A stretch of 64,000 bases of DNA, from NCBI RefSeq assembly GCF_002761755.1, contig NZ_PEOG01000005.1:1-64000 (forward strand), written 5' to 3'. Under the pieces are notes generated by a model. The model was given only the letters and a program-made list of their open reading frames with translations. It made no database searches and had not been told where the DNA came from. The first letter of the stretch is position 1. Each line of letters opens with the position of its first letter. Source of the stretch: Roseateles chitinivorans (GTDB lineage Bacteria; Pseudomonadota; Gammaproteobacteria; Burkholderiales; Burkholderiaceae_C). The translations under genes and the position numbers were made by a program. Below are positions 21,126-28,599 of the stretch, in pieces.

Positions 21126-22052
21126 TCAAGCGGTCCGACGCGCCGTCATCAGGATCCAGCCGTCCTCGCTGTCGGCGACCTCCAGGGCCACATGCGGCGC
21201 ATAGGCCGCCTTCAATTCATCGGCCTGGCGCTCGAGGATGCCGGCCAGCACCAGGTGGGCGCCCGGGCGCAGGTGGTTGCACAGCAGCGGAGCCAGCAGC
21301 TTCAGCGGCGTGGCCAGGATGTTGGCCAGCACCACCGGGTACTCGCCCCGCGCGGCATCGGGCATCGCGGCGTTCAGCGTCACGCCGTTGTCCTTGGCGT
21401 TGTGGGTCGAGGCGATCAGCGCGGCGGGGTCGATGTCGACGGCGTCGATGGACTTCGCGCCGAACAGGCCCGCCGCGATGGCCAGGATGCCGGAGCCGCA
21501 GCCGTAGTCGAGCACGCGATCCCAGCCGGCGGCCTCGGCGCCGCGGCGCGCGATCCAGCGCAGGCACATGCGCGTCGTCGGATGCGTGCCGGTGCCGAAG
21601 GCCAGGCCCGGGTCGAGCCGCATGACCTGCCTCGCCTGCGCGGGTGCCTCATGCCAGGACGGGACGATCCAGAACTCGGGCGTGATCTCGACCGGCGCGA
21701 ATTGCGATTGCGTCAGCCGCACCCAGTCCTGCTGCGCCACGGTCTGGATCGCCTGCACGTGGACGTCGGTGGCCCAGTCCTGCGCCAGGATCAGCGTGGC
21801 CGCTTCGGTGGCCTCGGCCTCCTCGGCGAACAGCGCCTTCACCACCGAGCGCTCCCAGCCCGCGCGCGGCGCGGGCATGCCGGGTTCGCCGAACAGCGCG
21901 CGCTCGGCCGGCGTGTCGGCATCGGCGTCCTCGACGGAGACGGCCAGCGAATCGATTTCCATCAGCGCGTCGCTGACGGTCTCGACATCCTCCTCGCGGC
22001 AGATCAACACCAGTTCGTGCAGCAGGGGGTCGGTGGCGTGGTCATCGCTCAT
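21126..22052 (-). CDS. prmA: Ribosomal protein L11 methyltransferase PrmA
   Basis: A 308-residue SAM-dependent enzyme that trimethylates lysines and the N-terminus of ribosomal protein L11. The N-terminal third is the substrate-recognition domain, starting LLHELVLICREEDVETVSDAL. The methyltransferase domain has RLDPGLAFGTGTHPTT, motif I VLDYGCGSGILAIAA and NILATPL (the NPPY-like post-motif). Length is normal (about 293 in E. coli). It is 98 bases downstream of accC behind a hairpin terminator, in an order conserved in Burkholderiales. Confidence 0.95.
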   Translation of the reverse strand: MSDDHATDPLLHELVLICREEDVETVSDALMEIDSLAVSVEDADADTPAERALFGEPGMPAPRAGWERSVVKALFAEEAEATEAATLILAQDWATDVHVQAIQTVAQQDWVRLTQSQFAPVEITPEFWIVPSWHEAPAQARQVMRLDPGLAFGTGTHPTTRMCLRWIARRGAEAAGWDRVLDYGCGSGILAIAAGLFGAKSIDAVDIDPAALIASTHNAKDNGVTLNAAMPDAARGEYPVVLANILATPLKLLAPLLCNHLRPGAHLVLAGILERQADELKAAYAPHVALEVADSEDGWILMTARRTA

Positions 22053-22091
22053 GGCGGCTCCGGGACTTCGGTGGACTTCTGAAATGGAGAA

Positions 22092-22126
22092 GCCCTCAAG
22101 TCGGACCGGGGTCCGCGCTTGAGGGC
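22092..22126 (-). terminator. Terminator after accC
   Basis: Outer stem GCCCTCAAG (22092-22100) with CTTGAGGGC (22118-22126), and an inner stem CGGACC/GGTCCG. Read on the minus strand it follows the accC stop by about 25 bases and ends in TTCTCC. It separates accBC from prmA. Confidence 0.6.
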
Positions 22127-22150
22127 CTGCGCATTGTCGCTCAGCGACGA

Positions 22151-23500
22151 TCAGCGCTTATGGGCGGCCATCCATTGCTCGAGGTAATGGATGTCGGTGC
22201 CGCCTTCGATGAACTTGGCGTCGGCCATCAGCTCGCGGTGCAGCGGGATGTTGGTCTGGATGCCTTCGACGACGGTTTCCGACAGGGCGATGCGCATGCG
22301 GGCCAGGGCCTGCTCGCGGGTGTCGCCGTGGACGATGATCTTGCCGATCATCGAGTCGTAGTTCGGCGGCACGAAGTAGTTGGTGTACGCATGCGAGTCC
22401 ACCCGCACGCCGGGGCCGCCCGGCGGGTGCCACATCGTGATGCGGCCCGGCGACGGGATGAACTTCACCGGATCCTCGGCGTTGATCCGGCACTCGATCG
22501 AGTGGCCGCGCATCGTGATGTTGCGCTGGGTGAAAGGCAGCTTCTCGCCGGCGGCGATGCGGATCTGCATCTGGACGATGTCGATGCCGGTCACCAGTTC
22601 CGTCACCGGGTGCTCCACCTGCACGCGGGTGTTCATCTCGATGAAGTAGAACTCGCCGTTCTCGTACAGGAACTCGAAGGTGCCCGCGCCGCGGTAGCCC
22701 ATCTTCTTGCAGGCGGCGGCACAGCGGTCGCCGACCCGCTCGATCAGGCGGCGCGGAATGCCGGGCGCTGGCGCTTCCTCGATGATCTTCTGGTGGCGGC
22801 GCTGCATCGAGCAGTCGCGCTCGCCCAGCCAGACGGCGTTCTTGTGGCCGTCCGCCAGCACCTGGATCTCCACATGGCGCGGATGCTCCAGGAACTTCTC
22901 CATGTAGACCTGCGGATTGCCGAAGGCGGCGGCCGCCTCGGCCTTGGTCATCTGCACCGCGTTGACCAGCGCGGCCTCGGTGTGGACCACGCGCATGCCG
23001 CGACCACCACCGCCGCCGGCGGCCTTGATGATCACCGGATAGCCGATCGCCCGGGCGATGCGGACGATCTCCTTCGGGTCGTCGGGCAGCGCGCCCTCGG
23101 AACCCGGCACGCAAGGCACGCCGGCCTTGATCATGGCCTGCTTGGCGGAGACCTTGTCGCCCATGGTCCGGATGTTGTCCGGCGTCGGGCCGATGAAGGT
23201 GAAGCCGCTGCGCTCGACGCGCTCGGCGAAGTCCGCGTTCTCGGACAGGAAGCCGTAGCCGGGGTGGATCGCTTCGGCGTCGGTGACCTCGGCCGTCGCG
23301 ATGATGGCCGGCATCGACAGGTAGCTCTGCGCGGACGGGGCGGGGCCGATGCAGACGGCCTCGTCGGCCAGCTTCACGTACTTCGCGTCGCGGTCCGCTT
23401 CCGAATACACGACGACCGACTTCACGCCCAGCTCGCGGCACGCGCGCTGGATGCGCAACGCAATTTCGCCTCGGTTGGCGATCAGGATCTTCTTAAACAT
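22151..23500 (-). CDS. accC: Biotin carboxylase subunit of acetyl-CoA carboxylase
   Basis: A 449-residue ATP-grasp enzyme that carboxylates biotin on AccB using ATP and bicarbonate, the first step of fatty acid synthesis. It shows the start [16 protein letters not shown], the glycine-rich ATP loop [13 protein letters not shown], the metal and catalytic segment [14 protein letters not shown], and RINAEDP near the C-terminal domain. Length matches E. coli AccC (449). It follows accB in the same operon after 123 bases; that spacer contains a copy of its own first codons (separate entry). Confidence 0.97.
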   Translation of the reverse strand: MFKKILIANRGEIALRIQRACRELGVKSVVVYSEADRDAKYVKLADEAVCIGPAPSAQSYLSMPAIIATAEVTDAEAIHPGYGFLSENADFAERVERSGFTFIGPTPDNIRTMGDKVSAKQAMIKAGVPCVPGSEGALPDDPKEIVRIARAIGYPVIIKAAGGGGGRGMRVVHTEAALVNAVQMTKAEAAAAFGNPQVYMEKFLEHPRHVEIQVLADGHKNAVWLGERDCSMQRRHQKIIEEAPAPGIPRRLIERVGDRCAAACKKMGYRGAGTFEFLYENGEFYFIEMNTRVQVEHPVTELVTGIDIVQMQIRIAAGEKLPFTQRNITMRGHSIECRINAEDPVKFIPSPGRITMWHPPGGPGVRVDSHAYTNYFVPPNYDSMIGKIIVHGDTREQALARMRIALSETVVEGIQTNIPLHRELMADAKFIEGGTDIHYLEQWMAAHKR

Positions 23501-23512
23501 CTGCGCCTCGGC

Positions 23513-23611
23513 TCAATTGCGCTGCCGCGCTGCGCGGGGAGCGCACTGTGGCTTCTCCGCAAGGCCTGCGGCCTTGTCACCGCGATTCGCGATGAGGATC
23601 TTCTTGAACAT
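23513..23611 (-). CDS. 32-codon ORF duplicating the AccC N-terminus
   Basis: The frame begins [11 protein letters not shown], identical to AccC residues 1-11, then diverges to a basic 21-residue tail and stops 12 bases before the real accC start. At the DNA level the 11 shared codons differ at six synonymous positions (for example TTT/TTC, CTG/CTC, GGC/GGT). The tail contains a 7-bp inverted repeat (CAAGGCC/GGCCTTG). It may be a decayed partial duplication, a leader peptide coupled to accC translation, or a site of repeat insertion. Expression is unproven. Confidence 0.4.
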   Translation of the reverse strand: MFKKILIANRGDKAAGLAEKPQCAPRAARQRN

Positions 23612-23623
23612 CTGGGGGCCGCC

Positions 23624-24094
23624 TTACTCGATGACGATCAGCGACTGACCGAATTCCACCGGCTGGCCGTTCTCGATCAGGATCTTCGTGATCGTGCCGG
23701 CCTTGTCGGCTTCGATCTCGTTCATGATCTTCATCGCCTCGATGATGCAGATCGGGTCGCCTTCCTTGACCTGCTGGCCGACCTCGGCGAACGGCTTGGC
23801 GTTCGGGCTGGAGGCACGGTAGAAGGTGCCGACCATCGGCGACTTGACGATGTGGCCGGTTTCGGCAGCCGGCGCGGGGGCGGCGGCGGGCACCGGAGCG
23901 GCGGCGGCCGGGGCGGACGCGACAGGCGCGGCGACCATCTGCGGCGCGGCCTGCATCATGGGCATGGCGGCCACGACGGGCTGGCCATCGGACTTGACGA
24001 TGCGCACCTTGCCATCGGCTTCGGTGATTTCAAGTTCAGAGATGTTCGACTCGGAGACGAGGTCGATCAGGGTCTTGAGCTTGCGCAAATCCAT
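23624..24094 (-). CDS. accB: Biotin carboxyl carrier protein of acetyl-CoA carboxylase
   Basis: A 156-residue carrier with the standard N-terminus ([16 protein letters not shown]), an Ala/Pro/Met-rich flexible linker at about residues 42-78 and a C-terminal biotinyl domain. The biotinylated Lys is K122 in [12 protein letters not shown]. It shuttles carboxybiotin between AccC (encoded next) and the AccAD transferase. Length equals E. coli AccB (156). It is first of the accBC pair and lies 77 bases after aroQ on the same strand. Confidence 0.97.
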   Translation of the reverse strand: MDLRKLKTLIDLVSESNISELEITEADGKVRIVKSDGQPVVAAMPMMQAAPQMVAAPVASAPAAAAPVPAAAPAPAAETGHIVKSPMVGTFYRASSPNAKPFAEVGQQVKEGDPICIIEAMKIMNEIEADKAGTITKILIENGQPVEFGQSLIVIE

Positions 24095-24171
24095 ATGAAC
24101 TCTCCAACGGGGATCGGTTGTGATCTTCGGGTTGTCTTCCGGTCCGGCGGCGGGGCGGCGGACCGCGGCGC

Positions 24172-24624
24172 TCAGGGGGACGAGGCCGGCCGGCTCAATT
24201 GCTGGATCGCGAACTGCAGCGCCAACCGGTAGCCGGTCGGACCCAGTCCGCAGATCACGCCTTCCGCGAGCGCCGACACGTAGCTGTGATGGCGGAACGG
24301 CTCGCGCTTGTGGATGTTGGACAGGTGCACCTCGACAAACGGCAGCGCCACCGCCGCCAGCGCATCGCGGATCGCGACGCTGGTGTGGGTGTAGGCCGCC
24401 GGATTGATGATGATGAAACGGGTTCCATCCCGACCCGCCGCCTGAATGCGGTCTACCAGGCCACCTTCGTGGTTGCTCTGATAGCTCTCTAGAACTACGC
24501 CGGCTTCCTGCGCGATCCGACGAAGATCTGCATCGATCTCCGCCAAAGTGGTCGCGCCGTAGACCCCGGGCTCGCGGGTGCCGAGCAGATTGAGGTTGGG
24601 GCCGTGTAGTACCAGGACTTGCAT
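24172..24624 (-). CDS. aroQ: Type II 3-dehydroquinate dehydratase
   Basis: A 150-residue shikimate pathway enzyme that converts 3-dehydroquinate to 3-dehydroshikimate. It shows [20 protein letters not shown] (catalytic Tyr region), [32 protein letters not shown] and [18 protein letters not shown], all type II signatures. It functions as a dodecamer in known cases. The aroQ-accB-accC order is conserved in many proteobacteria. AroE, which acts on the next intermediate, is encoded about 2 kb upstream on the same strand. Confidence 0.96.
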   Translation of the reverse strand: MQVLVLHGPNLNLLGTREPGVYGATTLAEIDADLRRIAQEAGVVLESYQSNHEGGLVDRIQAAGRDGTRFIIINPAAYTHTSVAIRDALAAVALPFVEVHLSNIHKREPFRHHSYVSALAEGVICGLGPTGYRLALQFAIQQLSRPASSP

Positions 24625-24803
24625 TCAGCGACCGGTCCCGCCAATTAGAGCGAAGACACTAGAAGCGTAAAAGGGTGGACTTTACGCCTTTTGGGTTCAG
24701 ATCCCGGCAGCAAGCCAAAAATAAAAGTCTTGACCGGCTCCAGGCAGCCCGCTATGCCAGACGGGTCGTTTGACCGTCCCTTGACTGGGGAGCCAGTCAG
24801 GCG

Positions 24804-25355
24804 TCAAACCCTTGCCGCGCGCGCCATTGCGCGCAGTTCCTCGAGGTGGGTGGCGCCCAACTTGCGCCAGATCGGTTCGCCTTGGGCGCCGAAGGCGACG
24901 GTAAACGGCAGACCGCCCTTGGCGTTGCCCAAAGTTTTGGACAAGTCGGTGCCGGTCAGGCCGGCGAGGGCCACCGGGAATTTCAGGGGGAGTTTTTCCA
25001 GGAAGCCGCGTACCGGCGTCGGCGCGTCGACCGCCAGTCCGAGCACCTGCCAGCCCTGGGCGCTGAATTCGTCGTGGAACTGATTGATTTCCGGCAGTTC
25101 CTTGACGCAGGGTGCGCACCAGGTCGCCCAGAAATTCAGCAGCAGCGGCTTGCCGCGCAGGTGGGCGGCGGGCTGGTAGGTCTGCTGGTCGAGCGTGTCG
25201 AAGCTGGCATTCCAGAATGCCGCGGCTTCCGCCGACAGCGGTGCCGAGGGGGCCGCGCCCCCCGCCTGTCTTTCATGGTGCAGGGAAAGATAGGCCCCGG
25301 CGCCGGCTGCCACTACACCGGCGGCTCCCAGTCCCAGAACAGCGCGTCGTTGCAT
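24804..25355 (-). CDS. TlpA-type exported thiol-disulfide protein
   Basis: A 183-residue thioredoxin-fold protein with an N-terminal signal or anchor (AVLGLGAAGVVAAGAGAYL, after a twin Arg QRR) and the redox motif WATWCAPCVKELPE (C80, C83). The VAL-cisPro region is at GVDAPTPVRGFLEKLPLKFPVAL, and FTVAFGAQGEP follows. It probably acts as a periplasmic reductant or oxidoreductase, for example in cytochrome maturation. The ATG directly abuts the stop of the upstream gene, so translation is probably coupled. Confidence 0.88.
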   Translation of the reverse strand: MQRRAVLGLGAAGVVAAGAGAYLSLHHERQAGGAAPSAPLSAEAAAFWNASFDTLDQQTYQPAAHLRGKPLLLNFWATWCAPCVKELPEINQFHDEFSAQGWQVLGLAVDAPTPVRGFLEKLPLKFPVALAGLTGTDLSKTLGNAKGGLPFTVAFGAQGEPIWRKLGATHLEELRAMARAARV

Positions 25356-25952
25356 TCATTCGTCCTTTGCGGTCATCAATTGGCGCAGCGCGGCCAGGTC
25401 GCCGCGTTCGGTCCGGCCGCGGGCGTCGGGCTTGAGCGCGCCGCGCAGGTCGTCGTGGTCGAGGATCGTCAGCGCGATCGCCACCCGTTCGTTCAGCGCG
25501 CGGCAGGGCACGTCCAGGACCAGTTGATCGACCACCTCGCCCTTGGCATTGCGGGATTGGCCGACGTCATAGTCCACCCCCTGGTTCAGCAGCGCGATCT
25601 CCGCCGACTTGCTGTCATCGCAATACAGCTGCAGGTGGATGTGGGACAGCCGGGTGGCCGTGCCGCGCCAGACGGCGCCGCTCAGATGGGGGCGGAACTC
25701 GGCCAGCCGCTCCATCCAGGTGGCGGCCAGTTCGCGCAGGGCCTGCAACTCGGCCGGTTGGGTGTCGGCGCAGAAGATGTCCAGATACTCGCGCACCTGG
25801 TCTTCCAGTTCATCGTTGCTGGGCAGCGCCGTGCGCGGCGGCAGGCCGAGCACCTTCAAGGCGCGCGACTTGGCGGGGCCGTATTCCAGGCCTTCCTCCA
25901 CCACCAGGCGGGCGGCGGCGGCGGCGATCTCGGTCGTCAATTCGGGTGTCAT
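25356..25952 (-). CDS. Conserved hypothetical protein, 198 residues
   Basis: A soluble, acidic protein starting MTPELTTEIAAAAARLVVEEG at ATG 25952. It is helical at first, then has a beta-rich half with SHIHLQLYCDDSKSAEIALL and DQLVLDVPCRALNERVAIAL. No signal peptide, membrane helix or catalytic motif stands out. I do not recognise a characterised family. It lies between mtgA (50 bases upstream) and the TlpA-type gene, with no gap to the latter, which suggests an operon. Confidence 0.7.
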   Translation of the reverse strand: MTPELTTEIAAAAARLVVEEGLEYGPAKSRALKVLGLPPRTALPSNDELEDQVREYLDIFCADTQPAELQALRELAATWMERLAEFRPHLSGAVWRGTATRLSHIHLQLYCDDSKSAEIALLNQGVDYDVGQSRNAKGEVVDQLVLDVPCRALNERVAIALTILDHDDLRGALKPDARGRTERGDLAALRQLMTAKDE

Positions 25953-26002
25953 GGCGCCCTTTCGGCTGCTCGGCCCTGGGCGGGCGGTCCCCTGGCGAGG
26001 CG

Positions 26003-26749
26003 TCAGGGGATGTCGACCGCGCCCATCCGGGCCTCGATGGTGCCAGCCCGTCCGATCACATACGGCGAACCTGGGCGTTTCTCGAACCGCTTCGGCGCCG
26101 GCAGCATCACCGCCAGGCGCGCCGCCTGGTTGGGACCCAGCCGGGCGGCGTCGACGCGGTAGTAATGGCGAGCGGCGGCCTGGGCGCCGAACACGCCTTC
26201 GCCCCACTCGACATTGTTCAGATAGATCTCCAGGATGCGCTGCTTGTCCAGCAGCGCTTCCAGCATCAGCGTCAGCACCAGTTCCTGGCCCTTGCGCAGC
26301 AAGTTGCGCTCCGAGTTGAGGAACAGGTTCTTCGCCAGCTGCTGCGAGATCGTCGACCCGCCGATCACCTTCGGGACCGGCGGCGGCTTGTTCGGATTGG
26401 TCTTGGCCAGGCGGGCGGCACGCTTGTCGGCCAGTTCCTGCGCGCGCTGGTTCTTGTCCCAAGCCTTCTCGAGCGCCTCCCAGTCCACGCCGCCGTGTTC
26501 GTTGAAGCCGGCATCCTCGCTGGCGATCACGGCACGCTTGAGGTGCTTGCTGATCAGACTGCCGTCGACCCATTGCTGGGCCCAGAGGATCTGATGCTTC
26601 TCGCGCAGTAGGCGCAGGGCCTCGGAGCGCTGGAAGGTGGTCGACTGCGGCGAAACCACCGCCATCAGCGCGATGCGGGCGGCGAAGAACAGCTGCAGGC
26701 ACAGAACGCTGACGAGCAGCATGCCGGCGAAACGCCAGAACTGTTTCAT
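26003..26749 (-). CDS. mtgA: Monofunctional biosynthetic peptidoglycan transglycosylase MtgA
   Basis: A 248-residue GT51 enzyme that polymerises lipid II into glycan strands. It has an N-terminal membrane anchor (about residues 7-31), the catalytic Glu in IASEDAGFNEHGGVDW, and the motifs GGSTISQQLAKNLFL and RNLLRKGQELVLTLMLEALLDKQRILEIYLN. No penicillin-binding domain follows, as expected for MtgA. A basic Ala/Lys/Asn-rich insert (about residues 105-128, RAARLAKTNPNKPPPVPK) separates the first two motifs. It starts 10 bases after aroE, in the same run. Confidence 0.95.
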   Translation of the reverse strand: MKQFWRFAGMLLVSVLCLQLFFAARIALMAVVSPQSTTFQRSEALRLLREKHQILWAQQWVDGSLISKHLKRAVIASEDAGFNEHGGVDWEALEKAWDKNQRAQELADKRAARLAKTNPNKPPPVPKVIGGSTISQQLAKNLFLNSERNLLRKGQELVLTLMLEALLDKQRILEIYLNNVEWGEGVFGAQAAARHYYRVDAARLGPNQAARLAVMLPAPKRFEKRPGSPYVIGRAGTIEARMGAVDIP

Positions 26750-26759
26750 GGGGCGGTCC

Positions 26760-27668
26760 TCAATGGGCAGCGAGTCGACGGCGCAGGTCGGCGAGCACCG
26801 CCGCGCTGTCCGGGCGCACCCCGCGCCAGAGGAGGAAAGCCTCGGCCGCCTGCTCGACCAGCATGCCCAGGCCGTCCCGGGTCGCGCCGCCTGCGCCCGC
26901 CTGACCGGCGGCCCAGTCCAGGAAAGGAGCGGCAGCAGCGCCGTACATCATGTCGACGGCCAGGCCGCCGACGGCCAGCACCGGCGCGTCCGGGTCCGGC
27001 AGGGGCAGCCCGGCTCCGCTGAGCGACGCGCTGGTGCCGTTGATCATCACGTCGTGCCGCCCGTCCGGCGCCGGGGCATCGAGGCCGCCTGCGCTCAGGC
27101 GCACACCGTGGTCGTCCGCCCAGGCGCGATGGCTGGCCGCGAGCGCGACTGCCTTGTCGGCGCTGCGATTGACGATGCGGATCTCCGCGGGCCGGCCGCC
27201 GATCAGGCTGCCGAGCACGCCGGCCGAGGCCCCGCCCGCGCCGATCAGCAGCACCCGCTGACCGCGCAGCGGGCGCGCGGCGTTGCGCTCGATGTCGGCG
27301 ACCAGGCCCGCGCCGTCGGTGTTGTCGCCGAGCCAGCCCCCCTCGGTGTCGAAGCGCAGCGTGTTGACCGCGCCGGCGAGTTCGGCGCGTGACGTGCGAC
27401 GGGCCGCGAGCCGGAAGGCGTCGAACTTGAAGGGGACGGTGACGTTGCAGCCGCGTGCGCCGCTGGCGACGAAGTCGCGGATCGCGGCCTCGAAGCCATC
27501 GAGCGGGCAGAGCAATCGCTCATAGACCAGCGACTGACCGGTCTGCGCGGCGAAGGCGGCATGGATCTCCGGCGAACGGCTGTGCGCCACCGGATTGCCG
27601 GCGACGGCGTACCGGTCCGGCCCGGGGGGCGCGGCCGTCGCGGAGGCGGAAGTCGGATCAGCGCTCAT
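26760..27668 (-). CDS. aroE: Shikimate dehydrogenase
   Basis: A 302-residue NADP enzyme that reduces 3-dehydroshikimate. The substrate pocket shows GNPVAHSRSPEIHAAFAAQTG, CNVTVPFKFDAF (catalytic Lys) and DNTDGAGLV (catalytic Asp). The dinucleotide loop is LIGAGGASAGVLGSL, and the adenosine-phosphate contact is NRSADKA. The N-terminus has about 15 extra Ser/Ala/Thr residues. It sits between tonB-like and mtgA genes with short gaps. Confidence 0.95.
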   Translation of the reverse strand: MSADPTSASATAAPPGPDRYAVAGNPVAHSRSPEIHAAFAAQTGQSLVYERLLCPLDGFEAAIRDFVASGARGCNVTVPFKFDAFRLAARRTSRAELAGAVNTLRFDTEGGWLGDNTDGAGLVADIERNAARPLRGQRVLLIGAGGASAGVLGSLIGGRPAEIRIVNRSADKAVALAASHRAWADDHGVRLSAGGLDAPAPDGRHDVMINGTSASLSGAGLPLPDPDAPVLAVGGLAVDMMYGAAAAPFLDWAAGQAGAGGATRDGLGMLVEQAAEAFLLWRGVRPDSAAVLADLRRRLAAH

Positions 27669-27721
27669 GACGTCTATATAAGAAGAGATGCGGCCGCGTG
27701 ACCCGGCGGCGGCGGGCGAGT

Positions 27722-28588
27722 TCAGGACGGCTGCCCGCTGAGGGTCGTTTCCAGGTTCTCGTCGCGGGTGAAGCGGAAGCGCGAGGTGATCACCAGCAGT
27801 TCCGCGCCTTGGCGCATCTGCGCCGTGAAGTTTCCAAACGGTGCGCTGGCGCGGACGATCGCCACCGCCCGTCGATCCAGCACCGCGTTGCCGGAGCTCT
27901 GCACGATGTCGGTCTCCACCACGCGGCCGCGGGCGTCGACGTGGATGTTCATCGTCAGCTCGCCGTAGAGCTTGCGGCCCTGGTAGGTCGGGAAGTCGCG
28001 GGTGCCGCGGCTCTCGATGCGCCGGCGCAGCTGGTCGTAGTACTGGGCGTAGACGACCTCGCGCGTGGCCGGGCTGACGTAGCGCTTCTTCGGCCGCGCG
28101 TTTTCCTCGTTGACCCGCTTCTCGATCTCGGCGAGCAACTGCACCAATTGCCGGCGGCGCTCGGCCTGCTCGCGCGCCTCGGGCGTGCCCTTGTCGCGCT
28201 GCGGGTCGGGCGGCGGCAGCAGCGCCAGCTCTCGTCGCACCCGGGTGAGCAACTGCTCCTGCGCCACCTGCAACTGCTGGATCTGGCTGTGCTGGACCTC
28301 GGTGCTGTCGCCGGTCTCGGCCATTGGCGCGGGGGGCAGCGGCGACGTGGCCCGCACGTCGGCCGCCATCTCGCCGCCGCCGGCCAGGTTGGCCTGCGCC
28401 AGCGCCTGTGCCTTGACCGGCGCCTCCTGGCCGCGGGCATTGACGAGCACCACCTCCAGCGGCGTGTCCTGGAACAGGCGGTCGAACTGGTCGGGTGCGA
28501 CGAACTTGAGCGTCCCCAGGCCCAGGTGCAACCCGGCCGAGACGATCAGCGCGTACTGCAGCAGGCTGAGCTTGGGCATCGTGAACAT
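27722..28588 (-). CDS. TonB-like energy transducer
   Basis: A 288-residue protein: one N-terminal membrane helix (YALIVSAGLHLGLGTL), a long periplasmic stretch with a Gln/Glu-rich coiled coil (about residues 98-165) and a C-terminal TonB box-binding domain. The latter shows YPxYQG-like DFPTYQGRKLYGELTMNIHVDARGRV, VVETDIVQSSG and FRFTRDENLETTL. It would carry proton-motive energy to outer membrane receptors or act in TolA-like envelope tethering. The ATG at 28588 or 28579 could serve. It follows the RNase II-like gene by 11 bases. Confidence 0.83.
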   Translation of the reverse strand: MFTMPKLSLLQYALIVSAGLHLGLGTLKFVAPDQFDRLFQDTPLEVVLVNARGQEAPVKAQALAQANLAGGGEMAADVRATSPLPPAPMAETGDSTEVQHSQIQQLQVAQEQLLTRVRRELALLPPPDPQRDKGTPEAREQAERRRQLVQLLAEIEKRVNEENARPKKRYVSPATREVVYAQYYDQLRRRIESRGTRDFPTYQGRKLYGELTMNIHVDARGRVVETDIVQSSGNAVLDRRAVAIVRASAPFGNFTAQMRQGAELLVITSRFRFTRDENLETTLSGQPS

Positions 28589-28599
28589 GCGAAAGCGGA

